DNA of 64,000 nt, from positions 32,675,683 to 32,739,682 of the forward strand of contig OZ024737.1 in the NCBI GenBank assembly GCA_964016875.1. The letters are read 5' to 3'. Source of the DNA: Fallopia convolvulus. Taxonomy: Eukaryota; Streptophyta; Magnoliopsida; Caryophyllales; Polygonaceae. The notes below the pieces were generated by a model. That model did no database searches. It was not told the origin of the DNA and saw only the letters and a program-made list of their open reading frames with translations. Below are positions 10,892 to 21,777 of this stretch, in pieces. Each line of letters begins with the position of its first letter. The first letter of the stretch is position 1. Position numbers and translations under genes: made by a program.

Positions 10892-13166
10892 ATGGCTTGT
10901 CCAAACAATTTCTTCCCCCAACATCCCGACAATATGGCCGAGACCCCTCCATGGGCGACGGCAGGTCCGTCAGGATACCCTTTTGTGGTCCCGCCAGGCT
11001 GGACATACAACGTCCCACAAAACCCATACCCGTTCCAGGGGTATGAACAGGGTGGCGTTCCTTTCAACCAGTATCCCTATCCGGGGTACGGGCAGTACCA
11101 ACAGGGCCAAGCTCCCCCATACGTCCCGATTCCCCCCCCAAGGGCAACCTCACTCCGAGTACGTGCCCGCATATGTCCCGGGCTACATGCCGGGGCAGGA
11201 GGCGCCCACGAACGGATCTACCACGGGGAGACCCTCCCGAGATCCGATGCAGATCTCGCGATCCCGTTCGCGACGTGCAGAAAGGCGCGACATGGAGCTG
11301 TCCGAGACGGCGGCAAGCGCGCCACGCCCTCTGGCGAGGTCAAAGTCGAAGTCTGCTCGCCCATCCATCGAGAGTGGGTACAGGAATCCCTTTGTACCCG
11401 AGATACAAGAGGCACACATGCCCAAAGGCTTCCATTGGCCACAAATGGGACTTTACGACGGCATGGCCGACCCCGAGGACCACATAAAACACTACGCCGT
11501 CCAGATGAACGTCAACTCTTACAACGACGCCATTTTCTGTCGGATCTTCCCGACCACTCTAGACAAGGCGGCAATGACGTGGTTCACCAGCCTTAAGGTC
11601 GAGTCGATAGCCTCGTTTTCCCAGCTATGTGAGTCCTTCGTCGGGCACTTCAACGGCTCGAGAAAGCGCAAGAGGAACATGCGCGATCTCCGTGGCATCG
11701 AGCTGGGGGAAAACGAGAAGCTGGGTACCTTTTTTACGAGGTTCACCACCGCGGTCGCTGAGATCGCTCAGATCGACGAGGCCTCGGTACGCGACATCCT
11801 CATGGGCAACCTTCGCCAGGGGGATTTCAAATGTCGCATTTTTCTCAAAAATCCGACCACATATGAGAGCCTGTGTGCTCGGATCACGGCACAGGTCTAC
11901 GCCGAGGACGCTGCCAGCCAGAGCTCGCGACCGAGGACCGACAAGGAAATCGTGACCGAGGCTAAGGGAAAGGTTAAAGTGGCTGCGCCGGCCGCGAGGG
12001 ACGCGTACATGACGCAAACTCACGACCGGCGTGCCGATTACAAAAGCAACAACAACAACAAAAACAACAATAACAGAGGCAACAACGACAATAGAAACAA
12101 CAACCGCTACGACAACCGTGGCGGTGGAGGTTGGAGCTGCTTCGGCGGGAAGCCACGAGGTTACAGAGGCAAAGGTGGCCCCGCCTACAACCCAAACGAG
12201 AAAAAGCGCGCCAACCCCGCGTCGGGGGCTAACCTCGTGCAGCAGGAACCAACCCGGTCCCGACCAAGCAACACAGAGCAACAAGCTCCGGCGAGGCAGT
12301 CGCGCTCCGGGCCAGCCACGGCGCCCGATGGGTACATCAACACCATCTCGGACGGACCCTCGCTGGCGGGCTCGAGCCAGGCGGAAAGAAAAAGATACGC
12401 GAGGGCAAGTCACCATGAGCCCTCGGTATACAGCGTGACACAAACCTCACGATCCCACGTGGGTATGGCCTTCACAACAGAGGACGCCGAAGGGCTCCAT
12501 ATGCCCCACTCCGACCCCCTGGTGATACACGCTCAGTTGGGCTCGAAAATAGTGAAGCGAATATTGGTGGACACGGGTTCCTCCGTAGACATCATGTATT
12601 TTGGCGCTTTCGAGCAGCTAGGGATCTCCGCGACATCCTTGAGGCCCTACGCTGGGAAGCTCACCTCCTTCTCGGGAAACGAGGTCGATGTCGCTGGTCT
12701 CATAGACTTGTGGATGACCCTCGGTACTGGCCCGACAACGAGAACCGAGGTAATAGAGTTTATGGTGGTGCACCTGCCCTCGGCCTACAACGCAATCATC
12801 GGGAGAGTCTCCTTGATGAAATTCCAGGCGGTGGTCTCCATCTACCACCTGAAAATGAAGTTCCCCACCAGCGTGGGTGTCGGAGAAGTGAAGGGCAACC
12901 AAGAAGAGGGTCGCGTCTGCTACATGACCTCGGCTAAGCAAAAATGCTTTGTGTTCATGGTAGAGACTTCAGGTGAAGCAGACCTCGAGGTCCGGGATTT
13001 CACAATACCCACTCCCGAGACAAAAAGAAGGGTGATTACCCCCTTCGAAAACAAATCAGAAAAGATCTACCTCGGGGGTTGCCTCACTGGGGATGCAGCA
13101 GCGTCACTAGAGGCACTGCTCGCTGGGTCCCGCGACGTGTTCGCCTGGACTGCAAAAGATCTCTGA
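10892..13166 (+). CDS. Tat gag-protease (one frameshift)
   Basis: The likely start is ATG at 10892 (MACPNNFF), leading into a Pro/Tyr/Gly-rich N-terminus. A run of eight C at 11132-11139 shifts the frame by one. The body continues in the other frame with the gag domain (PF03732 type: FHWPQMGLYDGMADPEDHIK, then MTWFTSLK), then an Asn-rich linker around 12040-12110. The aspartic protease follows, with its active site LVDTGSS near 12565-12590 and the AIIGR block near 12790-12810. The frame ends at TGA 13164-13166. RT continues in the same frame right after, so this stop falls between protease and RT. I judge it a nonsense mutation, although a programmed stop cannot be excluded. Confidence 0.88.
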
Positions 13167-13169
13167 GGT

Positions 13170-15401
13170 GTGCCTCGGACCCTGGCCCAGCACTCCCTGA
13201 ACATCGACGTCGCCATTCGTCCTGTGGTGCAGCGTCGAAGAAAAATGAACGAAGAAAGGGCAACCGCCGCAAATGAAGAGGTGGCCAAGCTGCTGGCCGC
13301 AGATTTCATACGCGAAGTCCAGTATCCGAAATGGCTGTCCAATGTCGTGTTGGTCAAAAAGGCCAGCGGCAAGTGGCGGATGTGTGTAGACTTCAAAGAC
13401 CTCAACAAGGCATGCCCCAAAGACAACTACCCCCTGCCCTCAATCGATGCACTTGTAGATTCGACTGCTGGGCACGAGGTCTTGAGTTTCCTCGACGCCT
13501 ACTCGGGGTACAACCAGATCTTGATGAATCCCCGTGACGAGGAGGAGACATCCTTTATCACTCAGTGGGGGACATACTGTTATAAGGTCATGCCGTTTGG
13601 CCTCAAGAACGCAGGGGCCACATTCCAACGCCTCGTCGATCGGGTTTTTAAAGACCACCTGGATAGGAACGTATCCGCCTACGTCGACGACATCGTGGTA
13701 CGGAGCAAGGGCCCCGAGGAGCACCTGGCTGACCTCGCCGAGGTTTTCACCACCCTCGGACACCACCAGCTCAGCCTGAACCCCGAGAAGTGCGTTTTTG
13801 GCGTGTCCCCGGGTAAGTTTTTGGGATTCATGATCAGCGAGCGCGGGATCGACGTCAACCCCGCCAAAATAGAATCTATCCTCGCAATGAGGTCCCCTCG
13901 ATCTCGTACCGAGGTACAAAGACTCAATGGCGCTGTGAACTACTTGGGGAGGTTTTGCTCCCGCCTGGCAGACAAGTCCCTCCCATTCTTCGCCGCCCTC
14001 AAAAAGAATGACAAGTTCGTTTGGGACGAGAGACTCGAGACAACCTTCTCTGAGTTAAAAACCTTCCTCACCAAGCTCCCCACCTTGTCACCTCCACACG
14101 CGGGCGAAGATTTGCAACTATACGTGGCGGTGAGTCCCGAGACCGTCAGCGCGGTGCTCACAAGAGAGGCCATGCACCCGGTATACTTTGTGAGTCGCGT
14201 GCTCCAGCCCGCGGAGCAGAGATACTCCCCGGCAGAGAAGATGGCGCTGGCTGTAGTGACCGCCGCAAGGCGACTACGCCCATACTTCCACGCACATCCC
14301 ATCCAGGTTCTTTCGGACCTCCCACTTTGTCAATATCTGCATCAGCCCGCTCTCTCCGGACGTATAACCAAGTGGGCCGTCGAGCTCTCCGAGTTCGATA
14401 TCAATTATCTTCCGAGAACCGCGATGAAGGGACAAGCCCTCGCTGACTTTATGGTGGAGGTCACCTTCCCCGAGACAGACACAAGCTCGGACGAATGGAA
14501 AGTGTTCGTTGATGGCTCACGATGTGACGCCGGTGGCGGGGCCGGGGTGTTCCTCGCTGGCCCCTCAATCGAGACGGAGTATGCTCTCAACTTCGCCTTT
14601 GATGCCACCAACAACGACGCTGAGTATGAGGCCATGATCGCCGGGATCGAGATGGCGCTACTCAACGGAGCCCGCAAAATCAGGGTCTACACAGATTCCG
14701 AATTGGTGGCACGACAACTCAACGGCCAATACGACACCAGAACAGGTTTTCTGCCCGCTTACCGAGCAAAAGTCAAGGCCTTGGTTTCATGCCTAGAAAC
14801 CTTCGCGGTGGAGTCAATCCCGCGAGCCTCAAACACAAAAGCGGATGCCCTCGCCAGGTTAGGCTCCGCGCTTCCCTTGGATGTGGGAAACCGCGTAATG
14901 GTGGAGAGAAAGCTCTCACGAAGCGTCGATAGCGAGGTCATGTCCATAAGGACCGAGGACTGGAGGTTCCCGGTAACGAGGTACATACAAAATGGCATCC
15001 TCCCAGAGGACCCCGCGCTGGCCAGAAAACTAAAAATGCAAGCTGCCCGCTACTGCGTCGTCGGCGACCAGCTTTACCGTCGGGGCTACGCTGAACCTAA
15101 CCTGCTGTGCATACCGCCCGAGGCCACGGACCACGTCCTCTACGAGGCCCATGAGGGAGTTTGTGGGGGACACCCAGGGTGGAGGTCTTTGGCACACAAA
15201 ATCGTCCATTTGGGGTACTTCTGGCCCACTCTCCGACAAGACGCAAGAACTTATGTCCAAAAATGCGTTGGATGCCAAAAGCACGAGAACGTCCAGCACA
15301 CCCCAACGGCTCCCCTCCGCAGCATTCACGCGCCATGCCCATTCGCAATGTGGGGAATGGACATTTTAGGCCCTTTTCCCAAAGCTGCTGGCCAAGTGTA
15401 A
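13170..15401 (+). CDS. Tat pol: RT, Ty3 RNase H, second RNase H, integrase zinc finger
   Basis: Domains in order: reverse transcriptase with YVDD at 13680-13691, the Ty3-type RNase H, then a second RNase H of the plant/archaeal type starting near 14490 (FVDGSRCDAGGGAG, later YTDSELVARQLNG and SNTKADALARL). The integrase HHCC finger lies near 15140-15290 (HEGVCGGH and CVGC). The two RNase H domains place the element in the Tat lineage. TAA at 15399-15401 interrupts the integrase just after the first catalytic Asp region (MDILGPF); the frame stays open on both sides of it. Confidence 0.92.
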   Translation: MPRTLAQHSLNIDVAIRPVVQRRRKMNEERATAANEEVAKLLAADFIREVQYPKWLSNVVLVKKASGKWRMCVDFKDLNKACPKDNYPLPSIDALVDSTAGHEVLSFLDAYSGYNQILMNPRDEEETSFITQWGTYCYKVMPFGLKNAGATFQRLVDRVFKDHLDRNVSAYVDDIVVRSKGPEEHLADLAEVFTTLGHHQLSLNPEKCVFGVSPGKFLGFMISERGIDVNPAKIESILAMRSPRSRTEVQRLNGAVNYLGRFCSRLADKSLPFFAALKKNDKFVWDERLETTFSELKTFLTKLPTLSPPHAGEDLQLYVAVSPETVSAVLTREAMHPVYFVSRVLQPAEQRYSPAEKMALAVVTAARRLRPYFHAHPIQVLSDLPLCQYLHQPALSGRITKWAVELSEFDINYLPRTAMKGQALADFMVEVTFPETDTSSDEWKVFVDGSRCDAGGGAGVFLAGPSIETEYALNFAFDATNNDAEYEAMIAGIEMALLNGARKIRVYTDSELVARQLNGQYDTRTGFLPAYRAKVKALVSCLETFAVESIPRASNTKADALARLGSALPLDVGNRVMVERKLSRSVDSEVMSIRTEDWRFPVTRYIQNGILPEDPALARKLKMQAARYCVVGDQLYRRGYAEPNLLCIPPEATDHVLYEAHEGVCGGHPGWRSLAHKIVHLGYFWPTLRQDARTYVQKCVGCQKHENVQHTPTAPLRSIHAPCPFAMWGMDILGPFPKAAGQV

Positions 15402-16175
15402 TACATCTTGGTCATCGTGGACTACTTCACGAAGTGGATCGAAGCGCAGGCAATGGAAAAAATCACCGGGGCAAAGGTTTGCGAATTCCTGTGGAAGAAC
15501 CTCGTCTGCCGTTTCGGTGTCCCCATGACAATCATGATCGACCATGGCCCCCAATTCGACTGCGAAGAAACTCGGACTTTCTGCTCTGAGCTGGGTATCG
15601 ACCTCAAATTTTCCTCCGTGGCTCATCCCCAGTCCAATGGCCAGGTAGAAAACGTTAATGCCTGCATCTTAACAGACCTCAAAAAGCGCCTGGGCATGGC
15701 ACAGGGCCGCTGGGCCGAATTACTTCCACTCGTCCTCTGGACGTATCGCACGACCTCGCGCCGCGCAACGGAGGAGACCCCTTTCGCTCTTACCTACGGG
15801 GTGGAAGCCCTCGTTCCCGTAAAAACCCTAATTCCATCAACAAGGGTGTACAACTTCGACGAAAAAGGAAACAAGGCCAACCTCAAGGTCGAACTGCAGT
15901 TCCGAGATGAAATCCGCGAGGTAGCGGACCTGCGCTCTAGAGAATACAAGCGACGTGTCGCCGTATACCACGACAAGAAGGTCAGACCTCGCCTCTTGGC
16001 CACGGGAAGCCTCGTGCTAAGACGCACCGAAGGAGGAAAATTGGACCCTAACTGGGAAGGACCCTACATCCTCGGAGAAGAAGTCGCGCCCGGGGCTTTC
16101 AAACTCAGGGACGACGAGGGGCGCACACTGAGCAAAACGTGGAACGTCGCACGACTCAAAAAATATTACGTATAG
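15402..16175 (+). CDS. Tat integrase core and C-terminus, after an in-frame stop
   Basis: In the same frame as the preceding pol segment, from just past the TAA to a natural end at 16175. It starts in the integrase core (VDYFTKWIEAQ), has the second catalytic Asp block reading IDHGPQF and the catalytic Glu in NGQVENVN. It ends with the basic C-terminal domain found before the stop in Tat elements (DPNWEGPYIL, then TWNVARLKKYYV). The Asn usual after the second Asp is His here. Confidence 0.9.
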   Translation, partial: YILVIVDYFTKWIEAQAMEKITGAKVCEFLWKNLVCRFGVPMTIMIDHGPQFDCEETRTFCSELGIDLKFSSVAHPQSNGQVENVNACILTDLKKRLGMAQGRWAELLPLVLWTYRTTSRRATEETPFALTYGVEALVPVKTLIPSTRVYNFDEKGNKANLKVELQFRDEIREVADLRSREYKRRVAVYHDKKVRPRLLATGSLVLRRTEGGKLDPNWEGPYILGEEVAPGAFKLRDDEGRTLSKTWNVARLKKYYV

Positions 16176-16239
16176 AAACTCGAAACCCCGTTGTTCCTCA
16201 CAGTTGGTAAATAAAGGATTGCAGGCTTTTCTAAAAACG

Positions 16240-17095
16240 CTCCCTCGTTGAAAAATTTCACCCCTCGCTTCACGCTTGGGGTTGGAGAATCTCATTGAAA
16301 AATACCACCCCTCGCTTCCCGCTTTGGGTTGGAGAATCTCGTTGAAAAGATCCACCCCTCGCTTCCCGCTTTGGGTTGGAGAATATCGTTGAAAAGATCC
16401 ACCCCTCGCTTCCCGCTTAGGGTTGGAGAATCTCGTTGAAAAATTCCGCCCCTCGCTTCCCGCTTGGGGTTGGAGAATCTCGTTTGGAAAAATCTCCACC
16501 CCTCGCTTCCCGCTTGGGGTTGGAGAATCTCGTTGAAAAGATCCACCCCTTCTTCCCGCTTGGGGTTGGAGAATCTCGTTGAAAAGATCCACCCCTCGCT
16601 TCCCGCTTGGGGTTTGAGAATCTCGTTGGAAAAAAAGTTCAACCCCTCGCTTCCCGCTTGGGGTTGGAGAATCTCGTTGAAAAAATTCCACCCCTCACTT
16701 CACCCTTAGGGTCGGAGAATCTCGTTTGAAAGAAATTCCACCCCTCGCTTCACGCTTGGGGTTGGAGAATCTCGTTTGGAAAAATTTCCACCCCGAGCGT
16801 CTCGTTGAAAAATTCCACCCCTCGCTTCCCGCTTGGGGTTGGAGAATCTCGTTGGAAAAAAGTTCCACCCCTCGCTTCCCGCTTGGGGTTGGAGAATCTC
16901 GCTTGGAAGAATTTCCACCCCTCGCTTCCTGCTTGGGGTTGGAGAATCTCGCTTGGAAGAATTTCCACCCCTCGCTTCCCGCCTGGGGTAGGAGAATCTC
17001 GTTGAAAAGTTCCACCCCTCGCTTCCCGCTTGGGGTTGGAGAATCCCGTGTTAAAAAAAAAAGAAGAGAGAAGGGAACCCCTCGCTTCCCGTTTG
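16240..17095. repeat. 49-bp tandem array in Tat 3' region, about 16 copies
   Basis: The unit contains GGGTTGGAGAATCTCGTTG, an A-rich spacer, then CCACCCCTCGCTTCCCGCTT. About sixteen units lie head to tail with a period of about 49 bp. The unit near 16793 is truncated, and 1-3 bp indels sit mostly in the A run. Open frames that cross it come from the repeat and are not genes. Variable tandem repeats between integrase and 3' LTR are known in Tat elements. Confidence 0.95.
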
Positions 17096-17426
17096 GGATA
17101 CGAACGAGGTTCGTGAAACCCCTAAGATGCCAGGATTCGCGAACGGCTATTTTTAGGTCGGAACGAACTTCCAGAACAACGAGGTCGGAACAGAGGCTCG
17201 CGACCTCGTCGAAGGACTACAACACCCGGTGTGGTCCGAGCCCCACAAAAGATGTGACACTCGCACCATGGGGTTGGACGGATAAGGACTGACATATGCA
17301 AGAAAATCTAAAGCAAACAAGCATAGGAAAAGAAAGTGACGAAGGACACAAATATAAAAGCAGGTGTTTCGATTACAGACCCCGTAGGGTCACCCAAACA
17401 AAAAAAAAGAGAGAAAGATGTTTTAA

Positions 17427-20222
17427 TTACAAACCCCGTAGGGCCACCGGAGAAAAGTTATCATCATTTCTTTGAGGTTTCAGTTCGGGACCGGTAAGAT
17501 CGATGGTTTTAGGGGTTTCGGCGGAGGCAGCCGAGGCTTCAGCAGGAGCAGGTTCAGCAGGAGTAGGGGCAGCGGAGGCAAGAGGCGCGGGCGCACCGGT
17601 CGCGGGCGCACCGGTCGCGGGCTGAGGTCCCGTGGAGGTTAACTCCGGGTTCCTTCCAATAAGCTCTACCTCGGGGGGCGCGGTGCTGGACACAGTCCCG
17701 TCCTCGTTGAGGAAGAACTCGCATTCCCCCTCGGGATCCTTCGACCCCAACTCCCCCATGGTTTCATTGTAGTTGGGGTTGAAGAAGACGATCTGGGGGT
17801 CGAGATGCCCATACGTAGCCACCGCCTGTTTTACGCCCATGCGGACTGCCTGGTGGAACATTGTCCTCACGCTCTCCACCAGCTTCGCCTTATACTCCTC
17901 CGAGTCCACGTACTTGGGACCCGCAGCCACGACCTCCTCGTTAAGCTCAACAATGCGCCCCTCGAGGCGCCTGATCTCCTCCTCGGCCCTTAGAAACTCC
18001 GCTTCCTTCTCCTTGAAGAACTCGTGTTCGACGGAGAGCTTGCCTCGAAGCCCTTCAACCTCGCCCCGCAGAACCTCGACCTCGCCCCTCGCCCTCTTCT
18101 CCCCCTCCCTCGCCGCCTTCACCTCCTCCCTTGCTGCGGCCTCCGCGGCCTCGACCCGCTTCTTGGCCGCAGCTTCCGCGGCTTTGGACGACTCCGCGAC
18201 CTCGGCCAGCTCCTTGGCCTGTCGCTCGCACACCTCGCTGCGGGCCCGAAGCGCCGTCTCCATCTTGTCCATCCTCGAATGAAGGAGGACGATGCGACTT
18301 CGGTTGTAATTATCAAAAAAGGTGTGTTGCAGGTTCACAGAAGGATGAGAAAAGAAACAAGAAAGAGACAAGAATTAAACACACAAAAACAAAAAAAAAA
18401 AGCTTACCATGGCCGAGTACCGAGCGGCCTCGTCGTCGAGCGCCGCCTCGGTGAGGTTGTTGGCCCACGCGACCTCCTCCTTGTAATCCCCCCGGGCCCA
18501 GTGCAGTGAAACCTGGCAGGATGGGGGCCTGTATCCCCGCGACTTCGCCCCTCGAAGTTAAAAGCAAGGATGAGTTCCAGATCCCGCGAGCCTCGTTGAT
18601 GGTCGCCCGACCGGGGTTTCTTCTTCTTCTCAGGGGAAGACCCCGCTTCCTTCCTCTTCCGCCCGGCCTTGTCGTCGGACGCCCGGGGTGGATGGGTGGT
18701 CCCCTTCGTGGTGGCCCTTTAGACGGAACCACCTCAGGTCTTTTTTCCCCTTGGGGTGGCCCCGTGACGTCCCACTGCGACGCCCTCGTAATGTTCCCCT
18801 TGGGTAGGGCTCCCCCTGTCGCGGCCGTTGGCGGGACAGGTCCCGGCTGCGTTGTACCTGTCCTCGCCTGCGAGCTCGGCTGCAAGCTCGGCTCGTTGAT
18901 TGAAATCCCCTTGGGGACCCGGGGAGCAGGGGTCTTGGAAGTAGACGTCATAGGTTGTTTCCCCTTCGACGTCGTGGTAAGAGCGTGCAGAAAATCCACT
19001 GTCAAGAAAGGAGTAAAAAGAAAAAAGCAGGTTAGGACGAGGTCAGAAACAAATGTAACGAGGTGTATTATCCCGCAATCCTACAAGGAAAAAGAAAACA
19101 ATCAGAGAAATAGTGATAATAAAATACCCTCTCCGCCCTCGCAAGGAGGGAAACTGAGGCTCAGCCCGGCCCGCTTAAGCCGGTCCTGAGAAAGGTAGCG
19201 CTCGTATGGCGCCTGGTACGCTGTGGCGTACTTGGCCTTGAGCGCCTGGAACTCGGCGACCTTGTACGGGCACACGCATCTCTCGTAGTTACCCGGTGCC
19301 ACAGGGAAATTAAGGTATCTCCCGCTGAGGTCTCGGACCAAAAACCATTTAGGTTTCCACGTCCCGACGTTCGACTGGGTCGTAATGATTTTGACGTTCG
19401 GTGTGCTGAGGTTGACCAGGGAACAGCGAGGTTCTCTCCTCGCCAAGACTAACGCCGACAAGTCGCTGAGATTCGGCTCGTCCAAAAGCTCGCGGCTTCG
19501 AATTGTGTAAGCACATAACAACCGCCAGGCGTTCGGGAACAACTGAGCGGGGCAGACACCCATGGCCCACAAGAAATCAACGATGTGCTGGGCCAAGGGC
19601 AGCCTAAAGCCCGCTTGGAGACTGACGAGGTTCACGACCGCACACCCCTCGTAGGACGCCAGGGGTTGCCCCTCCTCCTATGACAGTGCCAGCTCGACTC
19701 CCTCGGGCCAGGGGAAATCTTTAGCTATGTCCGCGAGGTCGTCCAGCGTCATATCGGTGGCCACCCCCTCGGACAGGTAGGCCTCGGGAGTACTCGAACT
19801 CATAGGAATCCGTTCTTTGAGGACGACGGGAATGTCGGACACAACGTCGGTAATATAGGCCTCAGGGAAGCTCGATGGCACATACGCGACCGAAGCTGAG
19901 GCAATTGCCGCGTCCAATCTCGCCTCGACCTCGGCGGCGATCACATCAGGAGAAGAAGAGGAAGCCATTTCAACACCAGAATATATGCGCAGACGGGGGA
20001 AGTGCGAATTGATCGAAACAGCGGAGTCGCTGGGTGAGGGCTCGCTGAAGACCAACGAAGGGGAACTTGGGTTCTGAGAATCACTAGGCTCTACACTTCC
20101 TACGGACTCGGAGACCTCCTGATAGAAATTCTCTTGAAAATTAAAGACAAAGCCGGGTGGTGGGCTCGCAGAGGCTCTCCTAGGCATGAAAAGACAACGT
20201 CCAGGCCGCGAAAAGCTAGCAC
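17427..20222 (-). CDS. Antisense gene of the Tat element: PF04195-like domain plus coiled coil
   Basis: Read on the minus strand. Exon with ATG at 20187, running 20222-19128, with an acidic Ser/Pro-rich start (MPRRASASPPPGF), then NLVSLQAGFRLPL and CPAQLFPNAWRLL, which recall the 'putative gypsy type transposon' domain PF04195. An in-frame TAG interrupts it at 19680-19678. A 129-bp intron (19127-18999) has GT and TTTCTTGACAG ends and keeps phase. The next exon, 18998-18408, is Pro/Arg-rich and ends YSAM before GTAAGC, with a probable frameshift near 18500. The last exon starts near 18300 and encodes a long Ala/Glu/Arg coiled coil (about 18280-17950), then an acidic, Pro/Ala-rich tail with its stop at 17427. 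I could not fix its acceptor. Function unknown. Confidence 0.75.
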
Positions 20223-20330
20223 CTGGAAAAGAAAAGGTCAGTAAGGCACTAAAGGCAAGGCAACCAAAGAGAAAAACACGAGATCATGACCCCGTGAAAG
20301 AAGGAAGAACGAGGTCAAGCCCGAGATCGA

Positions 20331-20510
20331 AGAACGAGATCACGACCTCGAAAAGAAAAGAGCACGGGGTCATAACCTCGAAAAGGAAGAAGAGCGAGAT
20401 CATAACCTTAGGAGAAAATGAGCACGAGGTCATAACCTCAAAAAGGAAGAAGCGCGAGATCATAACCTCAGGAGAAAATGAGCACGAGGTCGCAACCTCG
20501 GGGGACAAAG
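20331..20510. repeat. 60-bp tandem repeat (two 30-bp halves)
   Basis: About three 60-bp units, each made of two related 30-bp halves with GAGGTCATAACCTC or GAGATCATAACCTC at the core. It lies in the leader intron of the antisense gene. Confidence 0.85.
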
Positions 20511-20983
20511 CAACGCGAGATCATAAAAGGAAAGGCCACGTGGCGCCCTACGGGCTACTCTGACAGGATAGGACGGCAAAGAAGAATTTGAAGCGCCAAA
20601 AGAAAGGAAAGAGAAAGAAGGCCAACCAACGGTGGAAGCCAGCGGTGGAAGCCCAAACGTCCCGTCAATCAGACATCATGACGTTTGGGCTCCCGAGGGT
20701 TTTCGAAATTCGAAAAGTGGTGGGCGGAGAAACGGAAGTTTAACCGTCACCCCAAGCAAAAAAGAGGGAGAGAGAAAAGCAATAAACCCAAAAGCCCAGC
20801 GGTACCCTCACGACGGCAACCGCCCCCCCACCGTCTCACCACCGCAACACCGCCCCCCGGAGCGTAACGCAAAGAAAAAAGAGAGGAGAAAAGCAGAACG
20901 AAAGAAAGGAGAGGAGACGAAAAACCAAGGGGAGACAAGGGCACTGCGGAACAAAAACCACCAACAACGCCACCACGCAGCCA

Positions 20984-21171
20984 ACAAAGAAACACCCAGA
21001 AATCACAAACACCCACCCAGATACGAAACGGAACGAAGAAAGAACAAAGAAACACCCAGAAATCACGAACACCCACCCCGATGCGAAACGGAACGAAGAA
21101 AGAACAAAGAAACACCCAGAAATCACAAACACCCACCCAGATGCAAAACGGGAAGAAGAAAGAACAAAGAA
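20984..21171. repeat. 60-bp tandem repeat, three copies
   Basis: Three units at exact 60-bp spacing, each containing AACACCCAGAAATCAC and GAACGAAGAAAGAAC. The last copy is more diverged. Same intron as the repeat at 20331-20510 but unrelated in sequence. Confidence 0.9.
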
Positions 21172-21523
21172 AAATAACAAAGGCAAACGCCAAAAACCAC
21201 ACAACCCTGCCACCGCCGCTTCGCCACCGTGACACCGACGCGAAACACCAGGCGACACACCGTCGCCCTTACAAAACGCGGGGCAAAAAGTGAACAAAGG
21301 AAGAATCAAAGGCAAAAAATACCAAAAGACAGGAGGAAGAAGATCAAGAACTTACTTGTTTAGAGGTTGGCGAATGAGAGGCGGTGGCGCAACTAGCGAA
21401 CGGCAAAAAGCTCGTCGGAAACCGTCTGGAGAAACCGCTCAGAAGAAACCGAAGAGATAAAGAGAGAGAAGGAGCAAAAATGTTGGAGAGAGAAGATGAG
21501 GGGGAGGCGTGTGGGATACGCCC

Positions 21524-21531
21524 TTATATAG
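21524..21531 (-). promoter_or_regulatory. TATA box of the antisense gene
   Basis: The minus strand reads CTCTATATAAGGG here. About 30-170 bases downstream is a CT-rich leader typical of plant 5' UTRs, then the GTAAGT donor at 21355. Position and order fit a promoter for the minus-strand gene. Confidence 0.6.
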
Positions 21532-21777
21532 AGCAGATTTGAGCCTCCCCCACTCCCGAAAGGTTTCTTAAGCCTGTCTCACCTGGACGGCCCACTAAGC
21601 AAAGTACGGCGAAAAGGCCCAAGAATCTTCATCCGCACAGAACAGAGCCTCACACCTCGCAAAGCGTCCTCCCAACCTCGAGAACTTCATAACCCCTAAA
21701 AAACACCCCGCATCTCGCGAATCCAGGAAACTTATGCCCTGCGACCCTCGGGGCGAGGCCCCCAGGCCATGGGGTTG

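Larger units (their letters stand above)
20223..21355 (-). other. Leader intron of the antisense gene
   Basis: The donor AACAA/GTAAGTTC lies at 21355 and the acceptor CTTTTCCAG ends at 20223, just upstream of the ATG at 20187. The intron is 1133 bp and holds two unrelated 60-bp-period tandem repeats. Neither strand shows a convincing coding region inside it. Confidence 0.65.

Noticed and set aside
11625..12443. Minus-strand open frame of 272 codons across Tat gag
   Set aside because: It is a shadow of gag; Val-rich runs come from the Asn codons of the sense frame.
16240..17095. Regular repeats that could suggest a CRISPR array
   Set aside because: Units are contiguous tandem copies without unique spacers, inside a plant retrotransposon.
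16017..17292. Long open frames on both strands with repeated PQAGSEGW or SRLGLENL text
   Set aside because: They are translations of the 49-bp tandem array and have no independent coding evidence.
17773..18282. Plus-strand open frame of 169 codons
   Set aside because: It is the shadow of the minus-strand coiled-coil exon; its Ser/Ala-rich text mirrors the GC-rich codons there.
20747..21315. Minus-strand Phe/Val-rich open frames resembling membrane proteins
   Set aside because: They come from the 60-bp repeat in the leader intron read backwards.
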